From Dehalococcoidia bacterium (GTDB lineage: Bacteria; Chloroflexota; Dehalococcoidia; GIF9; UBA5629): a stretch of DNA of 11,228 nucleotides. Numbering within the stretch: position 1 is the first letter of the stretch; every line of letters starts with the position of its first letter. Of the stretch, positions 1 through 6,089 are shown piece after piece. The stretch covers positions 1-11,228 of the forward strand of contig JAFGLP010000029.1 of the NCBI GenBank assembly GCA_016927965.1, given 5' to 3'. The notes beneath the pieces are model-generated. The model was given only the letters and a program-made list of their open reading frames with translations. It did not search any database and was not told the DNA's origin. A program made the translations under genes and the position numbers.

Positions 1-365
1 CCAGTAAACAAGAATGCCCACACGATTTTTGATTTTTCAACAGCTTCACTACGCGAAGGTATAGTGGTATTGATAGTATTGGTGTTTAAATAAGCTTTTT
101 CTTTTATAATTTGTGTTGTCTTTGTATTACGTTTCAAAATAATAATAAGCACAATAAGAGCAAATGCTACGATTAGTAAGGATATTATTATGAGCAACCA
201 TTTCTGCCATTCTGGTATAGAGGAAATTGATTCTGATATAACTGGAATCAATGGTTCATTGCTAATTAATGCCCATGTACCAGATAATCCAGACCCAACT
301 GCCAAAATTAACATGACAGCCGCCACGATAGCAGTGATTCTGAGGTGTTCCCTAATCCACTCCAC
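1..365 (-). CDS. Partial two-helix membrane protein (C-terminus cut off by window edge)
   Basis: A minus-strand frame stays open from a GTG at 363-365 to the left edge, 121 codons with no stop. It begins VEWIREHLR and contains two hydrophobic stretches, roughly residues 9-31 and 55-78, the second followed by basic residues (LKRNTK) and a polar tail. This suggests two membrane helices with a short extracytoplasmic loop and a cytoplasmic C-terminal part. I do not recognise the family. The GTG start is uncertain: no Shine-Dalgarno sequence precedes it, an in-frame stop lies 6 nt further upstream, and an in-frame ATG occurs at residue 18. The stretch is clearly more AT-rich than the rest of the window, so it may have been acquired separately. 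The plus-strand frame at 190-417 covering the same DNA has no protein-like pattern. Confidence 0.5.
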   Translation of the reverse strand, partial: MEWIREHLRITAIVAAVMLILAVGSGLSGTWALISNEPLIPVISESISSIPEWQKWLLIIISLLIVAFALIVLIIILKRNTKTTQIIKEKAYLNTNTINTTIPSRSEAVEKSKIVWAFLFT

Positions 366-402
366 ACATTTATTTTATCATTTTTGGTATCAGTGTCAAG
401 TA

Positions 403-408
403 TATAAT
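403..408 (+). promoter_or_regulatory. -10 element TATAAT, possibly driving a leaderless mRNA
   Basis: A perfect TATAAT ends 5 nt before the ATG at 414. A start point 6-7 nt downstream of the hexamer would fall on or next to that ATG, and no Shine-Dalgarno sequence is present, which together fit a leaderless transcript. No convincing -35 box is seen at 16-18 nt; TTGGTA at 384-389 is too close. The sequence here is AT-rich, so a chance match is possible. Confidence 0.3.
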
Positions 409-413
409 CCCCT

Positions 414-1277
414 ATGAGTCATACATTTTCTACGCCTTTTTTACGCAATCTGGTGGAGGATTCTTATGCCTTTTTCTGGCAGGTATTTACAGGACACCCT
501 AAAATAATCAGCCAGGGATGTAAAAGGGCCATTGACCCGGTGGGGGAAGGCAAACCAGAGGAAATCGGCAAGCAGCCGCCTTTCATCGCCTTCAATGGCA
601 GCAGCAAACGCTACTACGCGCCGCTGCGGAAAAATCCTGCTATGCACCGGACGTTCTGCGAGATCAACGGCAATGCCGGTATTATCGAATTCGCAGCCAG
701 TTACGGCATGCTGGGCTTCGGCCGCTCATACACGGGCCGTAAATGGGGCACACAGCATTCCACTATCATGTTTATCGAATCGGCGCCCAGGTGGAGACAC
801 GATCTTACAGAACTGAAACGGATGGTACATTTATGGGACCTGGTGAAAAACAAAGGAATATCGCTGCTGGCAGCGCTTATAAGCAGGGGGGATGACGGCA
901 TCTATATTACACTGGGCAGGCGCAGGGAAATCATAGACGGCGGCGAATCAATGCTGGCACGCAAATGGGACCTGGAAGGAGAGCAGCCGCTGGATGCAGC
1001 TCTCCACTATCTCTCAGTCAGCATCAATAAGAAAGTCACCGGGAGTATATTCCCCACCATGCTTCCCAACTACCAGAAAAAAGTCTATCTGCTTCCGGGG
1101 ACACTGCTGGCTGCCATGTGGCTTACGCTGCTCTGGGAGATAATAGGCGAGCCCAGGCCCCAGCGGTACCCCGGTTGCGGAGAATGGTTCGATCCCAGAC
1201 GCAGCACACGCATCACCTGCGGTGACAGGTGCCGCAAAAGGAAGTTAAGGCGAGGTTTAAAAACCTCTAAATCCTGA
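414..1277 (+). CDS. Uncharacterised protein with C-terminal Zn-ribbon-like motif
   Basis: A 287-residue protein that I cannot place in a named family by its body. The C-terminal 37 residues resemble the short zinc-binding tail found on many uncharacterised bacterial proteins: C255-G-x-W-F, then PRRS, then C269-x3-C273-R followed by a basic stretch (RKRKLRR). The position where the first cysteine of the CxxC pair usually sits is Tyr252 (RYPGC), so only three of the four expected ligands are present and zinc binding may be weakened. The basic tail could contact nucleic acid, but that is inference. There is no signal peptide. An in-frame stop at 405-407 limits the start to the ATG at 414, which lacks a ribosome binding site. 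Its stop lies 3 nt from the stop of the convergent DUF2804 gene, so there is no room for a separate terminator. Confidence 0.7.
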   Translation: MSHTFSTPFLRNLVEDSYAFFWQVFTGHPKIISQGCKRAIDPVGEGKPEEIGKQPPFIAFNGSSKRYYAPLRKNPAMHRTFCEINGNAGIIEFAASYGMLGFGRSYTGRKWGTQHSTIMFIESAPRWRHDLTELKRMVHLWDLVKNKGISLLAALISRGDDGIYITLGRRREIIDGGESMLARKWDLEGEQPLDAALHYLSVSINKKVTGSIFPTMLPNYQKKVYLLPGTLLAAMWLTLLWEIIGEPRPQRYPGCGEWFDPRRSTRITCGDRCRKRKLRRGLKTSKS

Positions 1278-1280
1278 ATT

Positions 1281-2339
1281 TTATCCCCTTATGTATTTAT
1301 CCTCTCCCATGCCGAAGTAATCGTTAATCTCCACCCGTTCGCCGGAGGCAGCAGTAATGGTCCCGTTGCAGTAGCCAAACGGCCCCCGGTACCTGACTTT
1401 CAAAGCCAGCATGTTCATATTGATCTCCCCCATCACCTCAGGTTTGAAGACCAGATCCACCATACCGTAGCTGTCCCGTACCGCCCAATCCCCCTCATCC
1501 CCATGGGAACGCGTGAATTTTACGGCAGGCAGCAGGTCCAGCTTGCCGTTTATCCACAGGCAATTCTCGTTATATTTTTCGGGGTCCAGCGACTGGTTAT
1601 CGGTAAGGTTGAAACCAATCAGCCTTTTTTGTTCATCATAAGCGGCCGCTGTCAGCCAGTCATACTTCATCACGTAAGGGTAAAAGCCTTTATGGTCATC
1701 GATAACAGCAAAGCTCCTGCTGCGCAGAAATACCGCTCTTTCATCCCCTATATGCATGCTGCCCTGCATGGGCATCAGGCATTTATGGGAATACATACCA
1801 CGGTTTCTGCCGAAGGGGATAGATACAACCACCGGTCCCACCTGCCCATCATCATGAAAAGCTTCAAAATGGGCCTCCATGGCGGGTGACACACTATTGC
1901 CGTCCACCTTGACATTGATGTAGAACCTTCCTTTTCCCAGGTGGCTAACTATCTCGATAAGGCTTTGCCTATCGCGGTATAACTGGGAAGCGGACCAGAT
2001 ATTATCCGGAACTTTAACTTTCCATGAAGGCAGTATTTTCTCGAAGATATATCTTCTTTTGTTTAACCGGTCATAGGCAACGAACTGGGCCAGTGCAGAC
2101 ACCTTGGCGTTATACAGCACCGCCAGCACGAACCACCTGTCATTTCCCATCTGGAAAGCCTGCCACTCCTTGAGCCTGAAAGCGAGGAGGGGACGCGGCA
2201 GCCAGCAACCCAGCGGGATTTTGGCGTCTAGTGGGTTCACCTGGCGAAACTGGTTTTTAAAGGTACCAAAATGGAATTGGCCGTCCTCAACCAGGCTGTC
2301 CGGCGCAGCCAGCAATTCACGCTCAACGTAATCTACCAT
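1281..2339 (-). CDS. DUF2804 family protein
   Basis: A 352-residue protein matching the DUF2804 pattern along its length: an early W-L-P-R-P-L followed by RLKEWQAF, a central GRNRGMYSHK segment, YPYVMKYDW and GFNLTDNQ, then ENCLWINGK, and a C-terminal half with DLVFKPE, GPFGYCNGTI and a closing YFGMGEDK. The family is of unknown function and has been compared with the lipocalin-like AttH/carotenoid hydratase fold; no catalytic role can be read from the sequence. I chose the ATG at 2337-2339 because AAGGGGGT precedes it at good spacing; an in-frame ATG nine codons upstream (2366) has no Shine-Dalgarno sequence. No signal peptide or membrane helix is evident, so it is probably cytoplasmic. It converges on the upstream Zn-ribbon-like gene with a 3-nt gap. 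Confidence 0.85.
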   Translation of the reverse strand: MVDYVERELLAAPDSLVEDGQFHFGTFKNQFRQVNPLDAKIPLGCWLPRPLLAFRLKEWQAFQMGNDRWFVLAVLYNAKVSALAQFVAYDRLNKRRYIFEKILPSWKVKVPDNIWSASQLYRDRQSLIEIVSHLGKGRFYINVKVDGNSVSPAMEAHFEAFHDDGQVGPVVVSIPFGRNRGMYSHKCLMPMQGSMHIGDERAVFLRSRSFAVIDDHKGFYPYVMKYDWLTAAAYDEQKRLIGFNLTDNQSLDPEKYNENCLWINGKLDLLPAVKFTRSHGDEGDWAVRDSYGMVDLVFKPEVMGEINMNMLALKVRYRGPFGYCNGTITAASGERVEINDYFGMGEDKYIRG

Positions 2340-2440
2340 CTTCGCACCCCCTTTAACCACTGCCATTGTGCGCCATCCCGCTTAAAATTACAAAACGTAT
2401 CCGGACAGCCCACTCCACTCCGGCGGTTTCCTCCTCGGGC

Positions 2441-2509
2441 GTACTAAGGTCATAGTACTAAATAACTACTGGCAATTTGCCCCTCAGATACGCTGCCTTA
2501 GTACTAAAT
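2441..2509. promoter_or_regulatory. Cluster of GTACTAA/TTAGTAC motifs upstream of the minor pilin gene
   Basis: This intergenic stretch carries GTACTAAGG (2441-2449), its exact inverse CCTTAGTAC (2496-2504), and an 11-bp direct repeat TAGTACTAAAT at 2453-2463 and 2499-2509, each containing the palindrome TAGTACTA. CCTTAGTAC recurs at 3892-3900 ahead of the other pilin gene. The arrangement looks like a set of binding sites for a dimeric regulator, but the protein is unknown. I see no convincing -35/-10 pair between these sites and the ATG at 2600. Confidence 0.4.
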
Positions 2510-2599
2510 GTCCATTTATGTAATATGCAATCGTTGCTATTATTGAACATGGAGTAATGTACACAGTAATTTGAATATCGTTTACTCTCAAAACGTATT

Positions 2600-3721
2600 A
2601 TGAAAAGGCCGGATGAATCGGGTTTTATGATGGCGCTGGCGCTGGTGATGCTGGTAATGGGCAGCATTGTCATTGTTCCCAGCATGTCCACGGCCAGCAG
2701 CATGCTTAAAATAAACCGCATTTCTGAAACCAACACAGCCGCCGCCTATGCGGCCGAGGCCGGCATTGCTGATGTCATCTGGAGGTTAAACAACAATGAG
2801 ACACCGGCATTCCCCTATACGCTGGCCGAGCCCATCAACGGATTCACAATAACGATAACGGAGGCCGCCCCTTCATATACTGAGGCTTTCTCCACCACCT
2901 ACACCCTGAACTCCGCCGCCATGCAGGTAACCGTGCCCAAAGGGCAGGTTATGGTCAAGGTTATCCACAATACCGGCTCATCCCCCTTTTATTACGGGAT
3001 CGTCGCCCTCAGCGGCGATATCACCATGTCTAATTACGCCCGGGTCTACTCCACTCCCGCCGGCTACGGCGACGTGTTTTCCAATGGCAACATCATCTGC
3101 CACAACTCAAGTGTAATAGAAGGAGACGCCGGTGCGACCGGCAGCATCAGCAGCGACCATGTTGAAGGAACCTCTTCACCAAACCAGCCGGAAAAAGAGT
3201 TTGAGACCATGGATATGACCTGGTACCTTGACCAGGCCAATGCCGGCGGCTATTATAGCGGCACCATGAACCTCTGGAAGGCCAACAACTACAACCTTGG
3301 CCCCAAGCACATCACCGGCGATCTTTACATCGGGCAAAGCACTGTCAACCTTAACGGCGTGGTCTGGGTGGACGGCAGGGTTGATATTAATAACAGTACT
3401 ACCATCACAGGGACGAGCTATATCGTATGCAATGGCTCTTTTGCCATCAGCAATAACAGCGTTATCGTGGGCAACCCCACTTTCATCAGCAACAACAGCA
3501 ACATGGTATTGAGCAACAGCTCCGCGGTCGGCTCGCTATACGCACCCAACGGCGCTATTTATATATCCAACAGCGCCACCGTCTACGGCTCTATTGTCGG
3601 GCAATCCGTACAGATGGATAACTCTGCAACAGTCAACTACCCTGTCAACCTACAGAGCAATCCCCCACCCGGGTTCTCCGGCGGCAACGGTACCCTGCTG
3701 ACCAGCTACTGCTACTACTAG
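2600..3721 (+). CDS. PilX-like type IV pilus minor pilin with beta-solenoid body
   Basis: A 373-residue protein with a class III-type N-terminus: a short basic leader, Gly8|Phe9 as the likely prepilin peptidase site, a hydrophobic helix to about residue 30, then the PilX-like NTAAAYAAEAGI segment that follows the helix in this family. Residue +5 of the mature protein is Leu, not the usual Glu, as in several PilX/PilW-type minor pilins. From about residue 133 to 347 the protein is made of short Asn/Ser-rich turns (for example ISNNSVIVGN, VLSNSSAVGS, YISNSATVYGS), expected to form a right-handed beta-helix. The tail NPPPGF is typical of DUF7305-type C-termini. An in-frame stop at 2567-2569 fixes the start at the ATG at 2600, although no ribosome binding site is visible. 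Role: pilus tip or adhesion subunit is inferred. No assembly ATPase or platform gene is nearby. Confidence 0.8.
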   Translation: MKRPDESGFMMALALVMLVMGSIVIVPSMSTASSMLKINRISETNTAAAYAAEAGIADVIWRLNNNETPAFPYTLAEPINGFTITITEAAPSYTEAFSTTYTLNSAAMQVTVPKGQVMVKVIHNTGSSPFYYGIVALSGDITMSNYARVYSTPAGYGDVFSNGNIICHNSSVIEGDAGATGSISSDHVEGTSSPNQPEKEFETMDMTWYLDQANAGGYYSGTMNLWKANNYNLGPKHITGDLYIGQSTVNLNGVVWVDGRVDINNSTTITGTSYIVCNGSFAISNNSVIVGNPTFISNNSNMVLSNSSAVGSLYAPNGAIYISNSATVYGSIVGQSVQMDNSATVNYPVNLQSNPPPGFSGGNGTLLTSYCYY

Positions 3722-3852
3722 CACCTGCACAAGCTGGTTAATCTATCCTTTCCCTTGTTTATATCTTCCGCTAATCTCAACGCTGCTATTCTTCATATTG
3801 CTCCCTTGACATGGCTGCATACTACATCTGGTATACCGGTACTTTGGTCATA

Positions 3853-3877
3853 TGCCCCCTTCCGGGGCACTTTTTTT
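3853..3877 (+). terminator. Intrinsic terminator after the minor pilin gene
   Basis: TGCCCC (3853-3858) pairs with GGGGCA (3864-3869) around a 5-nt loop and is followed by seven T residues (3871-3877). It lies about 130 nt after the minor pilin stop codon. No coding sequence is supported between 3722 and 4011. Confidence 0.8.
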
Positions 3878-3891
3878 ATATCTGACCATTA

Positions 3892-3918
3892 CCTTAGTAC
3901 CATACCTGTACCATACCT
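3892..3918 (+). promoter_or_regulatory. CCTTAGTAC motif fused to an 11-bp tandem repeat
   Basis: CCTTAGTAC (3892-3900) matches the motif found upstream of the minor pilin gene. It overlaps two perfect head-to-tail copies of GTACCATACCT (3897-3907 and 3908-3918). The block ends 8 nt before the proposed -35 box of the pilin promoter, which is where an activator would be expected to bind. The period of 11 bp is close to one helical turn. Confidence 0.45.
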
Positions 3919-3926
3919 AATCTCTA

Positions 3927-3955
3927 TTTACCCACAGATGATTATAAGACATAAT
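3927..3955 (+). promoter_or_regulatory. Candidate sigma70-type promoter of the pilin gene
   Basis: TTTACC (3927-3932), a 17-nt spacer, and CATAAT (3950-3955). Transcription would begin near 3962 and give a leader of about 50 nt that ends in the GGAGG ribosome binding site. The -35 box is imperfect, which would suit dependence on an activator bound at the repeats just upstream. Confidence 0.5.
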
Positions 3956-4011
3956 TGAGACGTACAAAGAAATAAAGACCAAATAAAAGAAAAACAAATC
4001 GGAGGTTTACT

Positions 4012-4323
4012 ATGAAAAAGTTCTTTAAGTACGGACAAAAAGGTTTTACATTGATCGAGTTGCTGGTAGTTATCTCGATCCTGGGTGTCCTGGCAGCAGT
4101 GGTAGTGCTGAACGTTACCAAGTATATTGGTTCAGGTAAAGACCAGGCGGCCGCCACCGAGCTGGCCAATGTACAAACGGCGGTATCCGCCTACATGTAC
4201 GACCACACCGGAGCTGTTCCGGGAGACACTGATGCTCTGTCGCCCTATTTCCTGGGCGCGCCGCATGGAATATACACCATTGATGGCGCTACCGGCGCAG
4301 TGTCACAGACATCATATCCGTAG
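4012..4323 (+). CDS. Short type IV pilin / type II secretion-like major pseudopilin
   Basis: A 103-residue prepilin with a textbook N-terminus: basic leader MKKFFKYGQKG, cleavage at Gly11|Phe12, then FTLIELLVVISILGVLAAVV with Glu at mature position +5. The membrane helix and its extension run to about residue 60 (DQAAATELANVQTAVSAYMYD), followed by a small globular end of about 40 residues without cysteines. The mature form of 92 residues is short compared with typical pilins of 130-160. The start is supported by GGAGG at 4001-4005 with a 6-nt spacer. It has its own promoter, upstream repeats and terminator, so it is probably expressed alone and strongly. The sequence does not decide between pilus major subunit and PulG-type pseudopilin, although no secretion genes are adjacent. 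Confidence 0.88.
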   Translation: MKKFFKYGQKGFTLIELLVVISILGVLAAVVVLNVTKYIGSGKDQAAATELANVQTAVSAYMYDHTGAVPGDTDALSPYFLGAPHGIYTIDGATGAVSQTSYP

Positions 4324-4336
4324 AATATAGCGATAA

Positions 4337-4352
4337 GCTGGTGTACACCAGC
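4337..4352. repeat. Perfect 16-bp palindrome downstream of the pilin gene
   Basis: GCTGGTGTACACCAGC is a perfect palindrome 14 nt after the pilin stop codon and 13 nt before the terminator stem. In RNA it could form a small hairpin that protects the 3' end; as DNA it could be a dimeric protein site. No T-run follows it. Confidence 0.6.
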
Positions 4353-4365
4353 CCTGCAGACAATG

Positions 4366-4398
4366 AAGGCACGGACAATGTCCGTGCCTTTTCTTTTA
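4366..4398 (+). terminator. Strong intrinsic terminator of the pilin gene
   Basis: AAGGCACGGAC (4366-4376) pairs perfectly with GTCCGTGCCTT (4380-4390) around a 3-nt loop, followed by TTCTTTTATT. The AAGG end of the stem could also make it work on the opposite strand, but the minus-strand gene ending at 4412 has a weaker T-run on that side. Confidence 0.85.
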
Positions 4399-4411
4399 TT
4401 CATCCAACCCT

Positions 4412-5068
4412 TTACCTGATATCGATCTGCCGCAGCCATTTCACCCAGTTTTCGCCGTACATGTCTTTGACCACCAGGCGCAGCGGATAGCCATGCCTGA
4501 GCGGGAGGGTCTCGCCATTGACTTTATAGGCCGCGAATATGCCGTCTCCCTTCATTACTTCAAGGGGCAGAGCGCGCGAATAGCGATCCAGCGCAATAAA
4601 GACCGCTTCATGCGCACCTTCCAGCAAACCGGCCTTTTCCAGCAGCACGGAAACCGTCACACCCGTCCAGGTGGCATTATCCACGTGTGACTCATGGCAT
4701 ATCAAAAGCACTGTTTGGGTAGTTGAAGGCAAAGACATCAATTCCTGGTAAGTCAGGTCCAGCGTATTTTGCACCAGCCCTGATATTGTCAGGCGGTATG
4801 ACTCGATATCCACACTCTTCGGCGAACGGCCGCTGATGCTCAGGCGGTCTACCGGGGTGATGGGAAGGCTGGAGTTATCCACCTTGGCCGGGTCCATATG
4901 CCATAAATACGAAAGGTCGTACTTATCCCCATTGACTTCAAATACACTGACATTTGTATTAGGAAGCGGGCTGGTTTCGTGATATACGGTTGTGGAACAG
5001 GCAAACATAGAGAACGTTGATATTAATAATATGATGAGTATTAAACCGCCGGTTTTAACTCCTTTCAA
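4412..5068 (-). CDS. Sulfite-oxidase-fold molybdopterin-binding lipoprotein
   Basis: A 218-residue single-domain protein of the oxidoreductase molybdopterin-binding family (sulfite oxidase/MsrP-like fold). An N-terminal hydrophobic segment (residues 8-23) ends in MFAC24, a somewhat irregular lipobox, so a membrane-anchored extracytoplasmic lipoprotein is likely; no twin-arginine motif is seen, which is unusual for a cofactor-loaded Mo protein. Family landmarks are SGLVQNTLDLTYQEL, then LLICHES with Cys124 in the position of the Mo ligand, WTGVTVSVLLEKAGL, and the C-terminal LPLRHGYPLRLVVKDMYG-x-x-WVKWL. The heme and dimerisation domains of eukaryotic sulfite oxidases are absent. Substrate cannot be inferred. 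The start is TTG at 5066-5068, supported by GGAGGG 11 nt upstream; there is no in-frame ATG or GTG before residue 21. It is divergent from the ferredoxin gene. Confidence 0.82.
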   Translation of the reverse strand: MKGVKTGGLILIILLISTFSMFACSTTVYHETSPLPNTNVSVFEVNGDKYDLSYLWHMDPAKVDNSSLPITPVDRLSISGRSPKSVDIESYRLTISGLVQNTLDLTYQELMSLPSTTQTVLLICHESHVDNATWTGVTVSVLLEKAGLLEGAHEAVFIALDRYSRALPLEVMKGDGIFAAYKVNGETLPLRHGYPLRLVVKDMYGENWVKWLRQIDIR

Positions 5069-5089
5069 TGTAACAAATACCCTCCAAGC

Positions 5090-5119
5090 TATAATATCCT
5101 CAATTTAAAAAGTACCCAA
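5090..5119. promoter_or_regulatory. Overlapping divergent promoters between Mo lipoprotein and ferredoxin genes
   Basis: On the minus strand TTGGGT (5114-5119), a 17-nt spacer and TATTAT (5091-5096) form a good promoter for the molybdopterin lipoprotein. On the plus strand a perfect TATAAT (5090-5095) occupies nearly the same bases and would start transcription near 5102 towards the ferredoxin, though its -35 box is poor. The two polymerases could not bind at once, so the genes may be expressed in a mutually exclusive or jointly regulated way. Confidence 0.5.
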
Positions 5120-5120
5120 A

Positions 5121-5219
5121 ATGAAAGAAGTCTCAACGGGCGATACAATTGAATTTGTCATCACCGCTTGTCCACTTGTTGTCATGCAAGCTATCAATGT
5201 ACAATTTGCCCGGAGGTAA
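5121..5219 (+). CDS. Possible 32-residue leader ORF or stop-interrupted ferredoxin N-terminus
   Basis: ATG at 5121 opens a 32-codon frame (MKEVSTGDTIEFVITACP...) that ends with TAA at 5217-5219. It is in the same frame as the ferredoxin gene, whose ATG follows 9 nt later, and the GGAGG used by that gene lies in its last codons. Two readings are possible: a small translationally coupled peptide, or the original N-terminus of the ferredoxin cut off by one stop codon. No Shine-Dalgarno sequence precedes 5121. The sequence alone does not settle it. Confidence 0.35.
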   Translation: MKEVSTGDTIEFVITACPLVVMQAINVQFARR

Positions 5220-5228
5220 TTAAAGCAG

Positions 5229-6041
5229 ATGGCTCGGCCATTGTGGCTGGTTGCATTGATCAGATCCGGATTCCCCGACAGATTTAAGCTGGCGCGTGCA
5301 ACACGATGGAAGCCGCTGGGCAAGTTGGTAGAAAAGTTACTTTTCGAAGGGGATGAACTGGTGATCCTTCCCTCTGACCGTGTCATTTCAATAGAGCGCA
5401 ATATCGCAGATCCCGGTCAGTTCGCACTTCCCTCGCAGGTGGTGGGGCATTTTATCCAAGAGTCCAAATACCACTGGATAATGAATACCTGCATTTGCCG
5501 GCATGCCAATAACTGCAAAGACTACCCGGTGGAGCTGGGCTGTCTTTTCCTGGGTGAGGCTGTGATGGGAATTAACCCGGCGCTGGGCAGGCCTGTAAGC
5601 AAAGAGGAAGCATTGATACATGCCAGGAAATGCAGGGAAGCAGGCCTGATACATCTAATCGGCCGCAATAAGCTGGACACGGTCTGGCTGGGAGTATCCC
5701 CCGGGAACAAGCTTTTGACCATCTGTAATTGCTGTCCCTGCTGCTGCCTTTGGAAATGGCTGCCTGACATTACCCGCGATATTGGCGGACGGGTACACAG
5801 GATGCCGGGTGTTACAGTATCAGTCAGTGACGCATGTACGGGCTGTGGTATATGCGCTGACAACGTGTGCTTTATTAATGCTATCAGCATGGTAGATGGG
5901 ACCGCCGTAATCAGCGGTGAATGCAGGGGTTGCGGCCGCTGTACCCTGGCCTGCCCGGCAGGTGCAATCAAAGTAATATATGACGCAGGTGCGGTTCATA
6001 GCTCAATCAGCAAAATCGAGGGGTTGGTAGATGTACGTTGA
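5229..6041 (+). CDS. Cys-rich 2[4Fe-4S] ferredoxin-type protein
   Basis: A 270-residue protein with two parts. The C-terminus is a bacterial ferredoxin domain: C203-x2-C206-x2-C209-x4-C214 and C232-x2-C235-x2-C238-x3-C242-P. The first motif has four rather than three residues before its last Cys and Phe in place of Pro, so that cluster may have altered properties. The larger N-terminal part (residues 1-200) has its own cysteines: C88-I-C90, C96, C105, C135, and a striking ICNCCPCCC block at 165-173. As far as I can recall this N-terminal domain recurs in anaerobic bacteria without a known function; it could hold another metal centre. No membrane helix, so probably a cytoplasmic electron carrier. 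ATG at 5229 follows GGAGG (5212-5216) at a rather long 12-nt spacing. It is divergent from the Mo lipoprotein gene. Confidence 0.85.
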   Translation: MARPLWLVALIRSGFPDRFKLARATRWKPLGKLVEKLLFEGDELVILPSDRVISIERNIADPGQFALPSQVVGHFIQESKYHWIMNTCICRHANNCKDYPVELGCLFLGEAVMGINPALGRPVSKEEALIHARKCREAGLIHLIGRNKLDTVWLGVSPGNKLLTICNCCPCCCLWKWLPDITRDIGGRVHRMPGVTVSVSDACTGCGICADNVCFINAISMVDGTAVISGECRGCGRCTLACPAGAIKVIYDAGAVHSSISKIEGLVDVR

Positions 6042-6089
6042 GCATAATTACACCTGATGGGTTTTATGCTCTGTCACAGATGATTTGAA

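Noticed and set aside
190..417. Plus-strand frame of 75 codons
   Set aside because: No ribosome binding site or family pattern; the opposite strand encodes a coherent two-helix membrane protein.
2441..2509. Repeats considered as a CRISPR array or insertion sequence ends
   Set aside because: Units are only 9-11 bp with no regular spacers, no transposase and no target duplication.
2458..2736. Minus-strand frame overlapping the minor pilin start
   Set aside because: It is antisense to the pilin helix codons and starts inside them, with no ribosome binding site or homology pattern.
3755..3958. Plus-strand frame between the two pilin genes
   Set aside because: It runs through a strong intrinsic terminator, the tandem repeats and the pilin promoter, and has no ribosome binding site.
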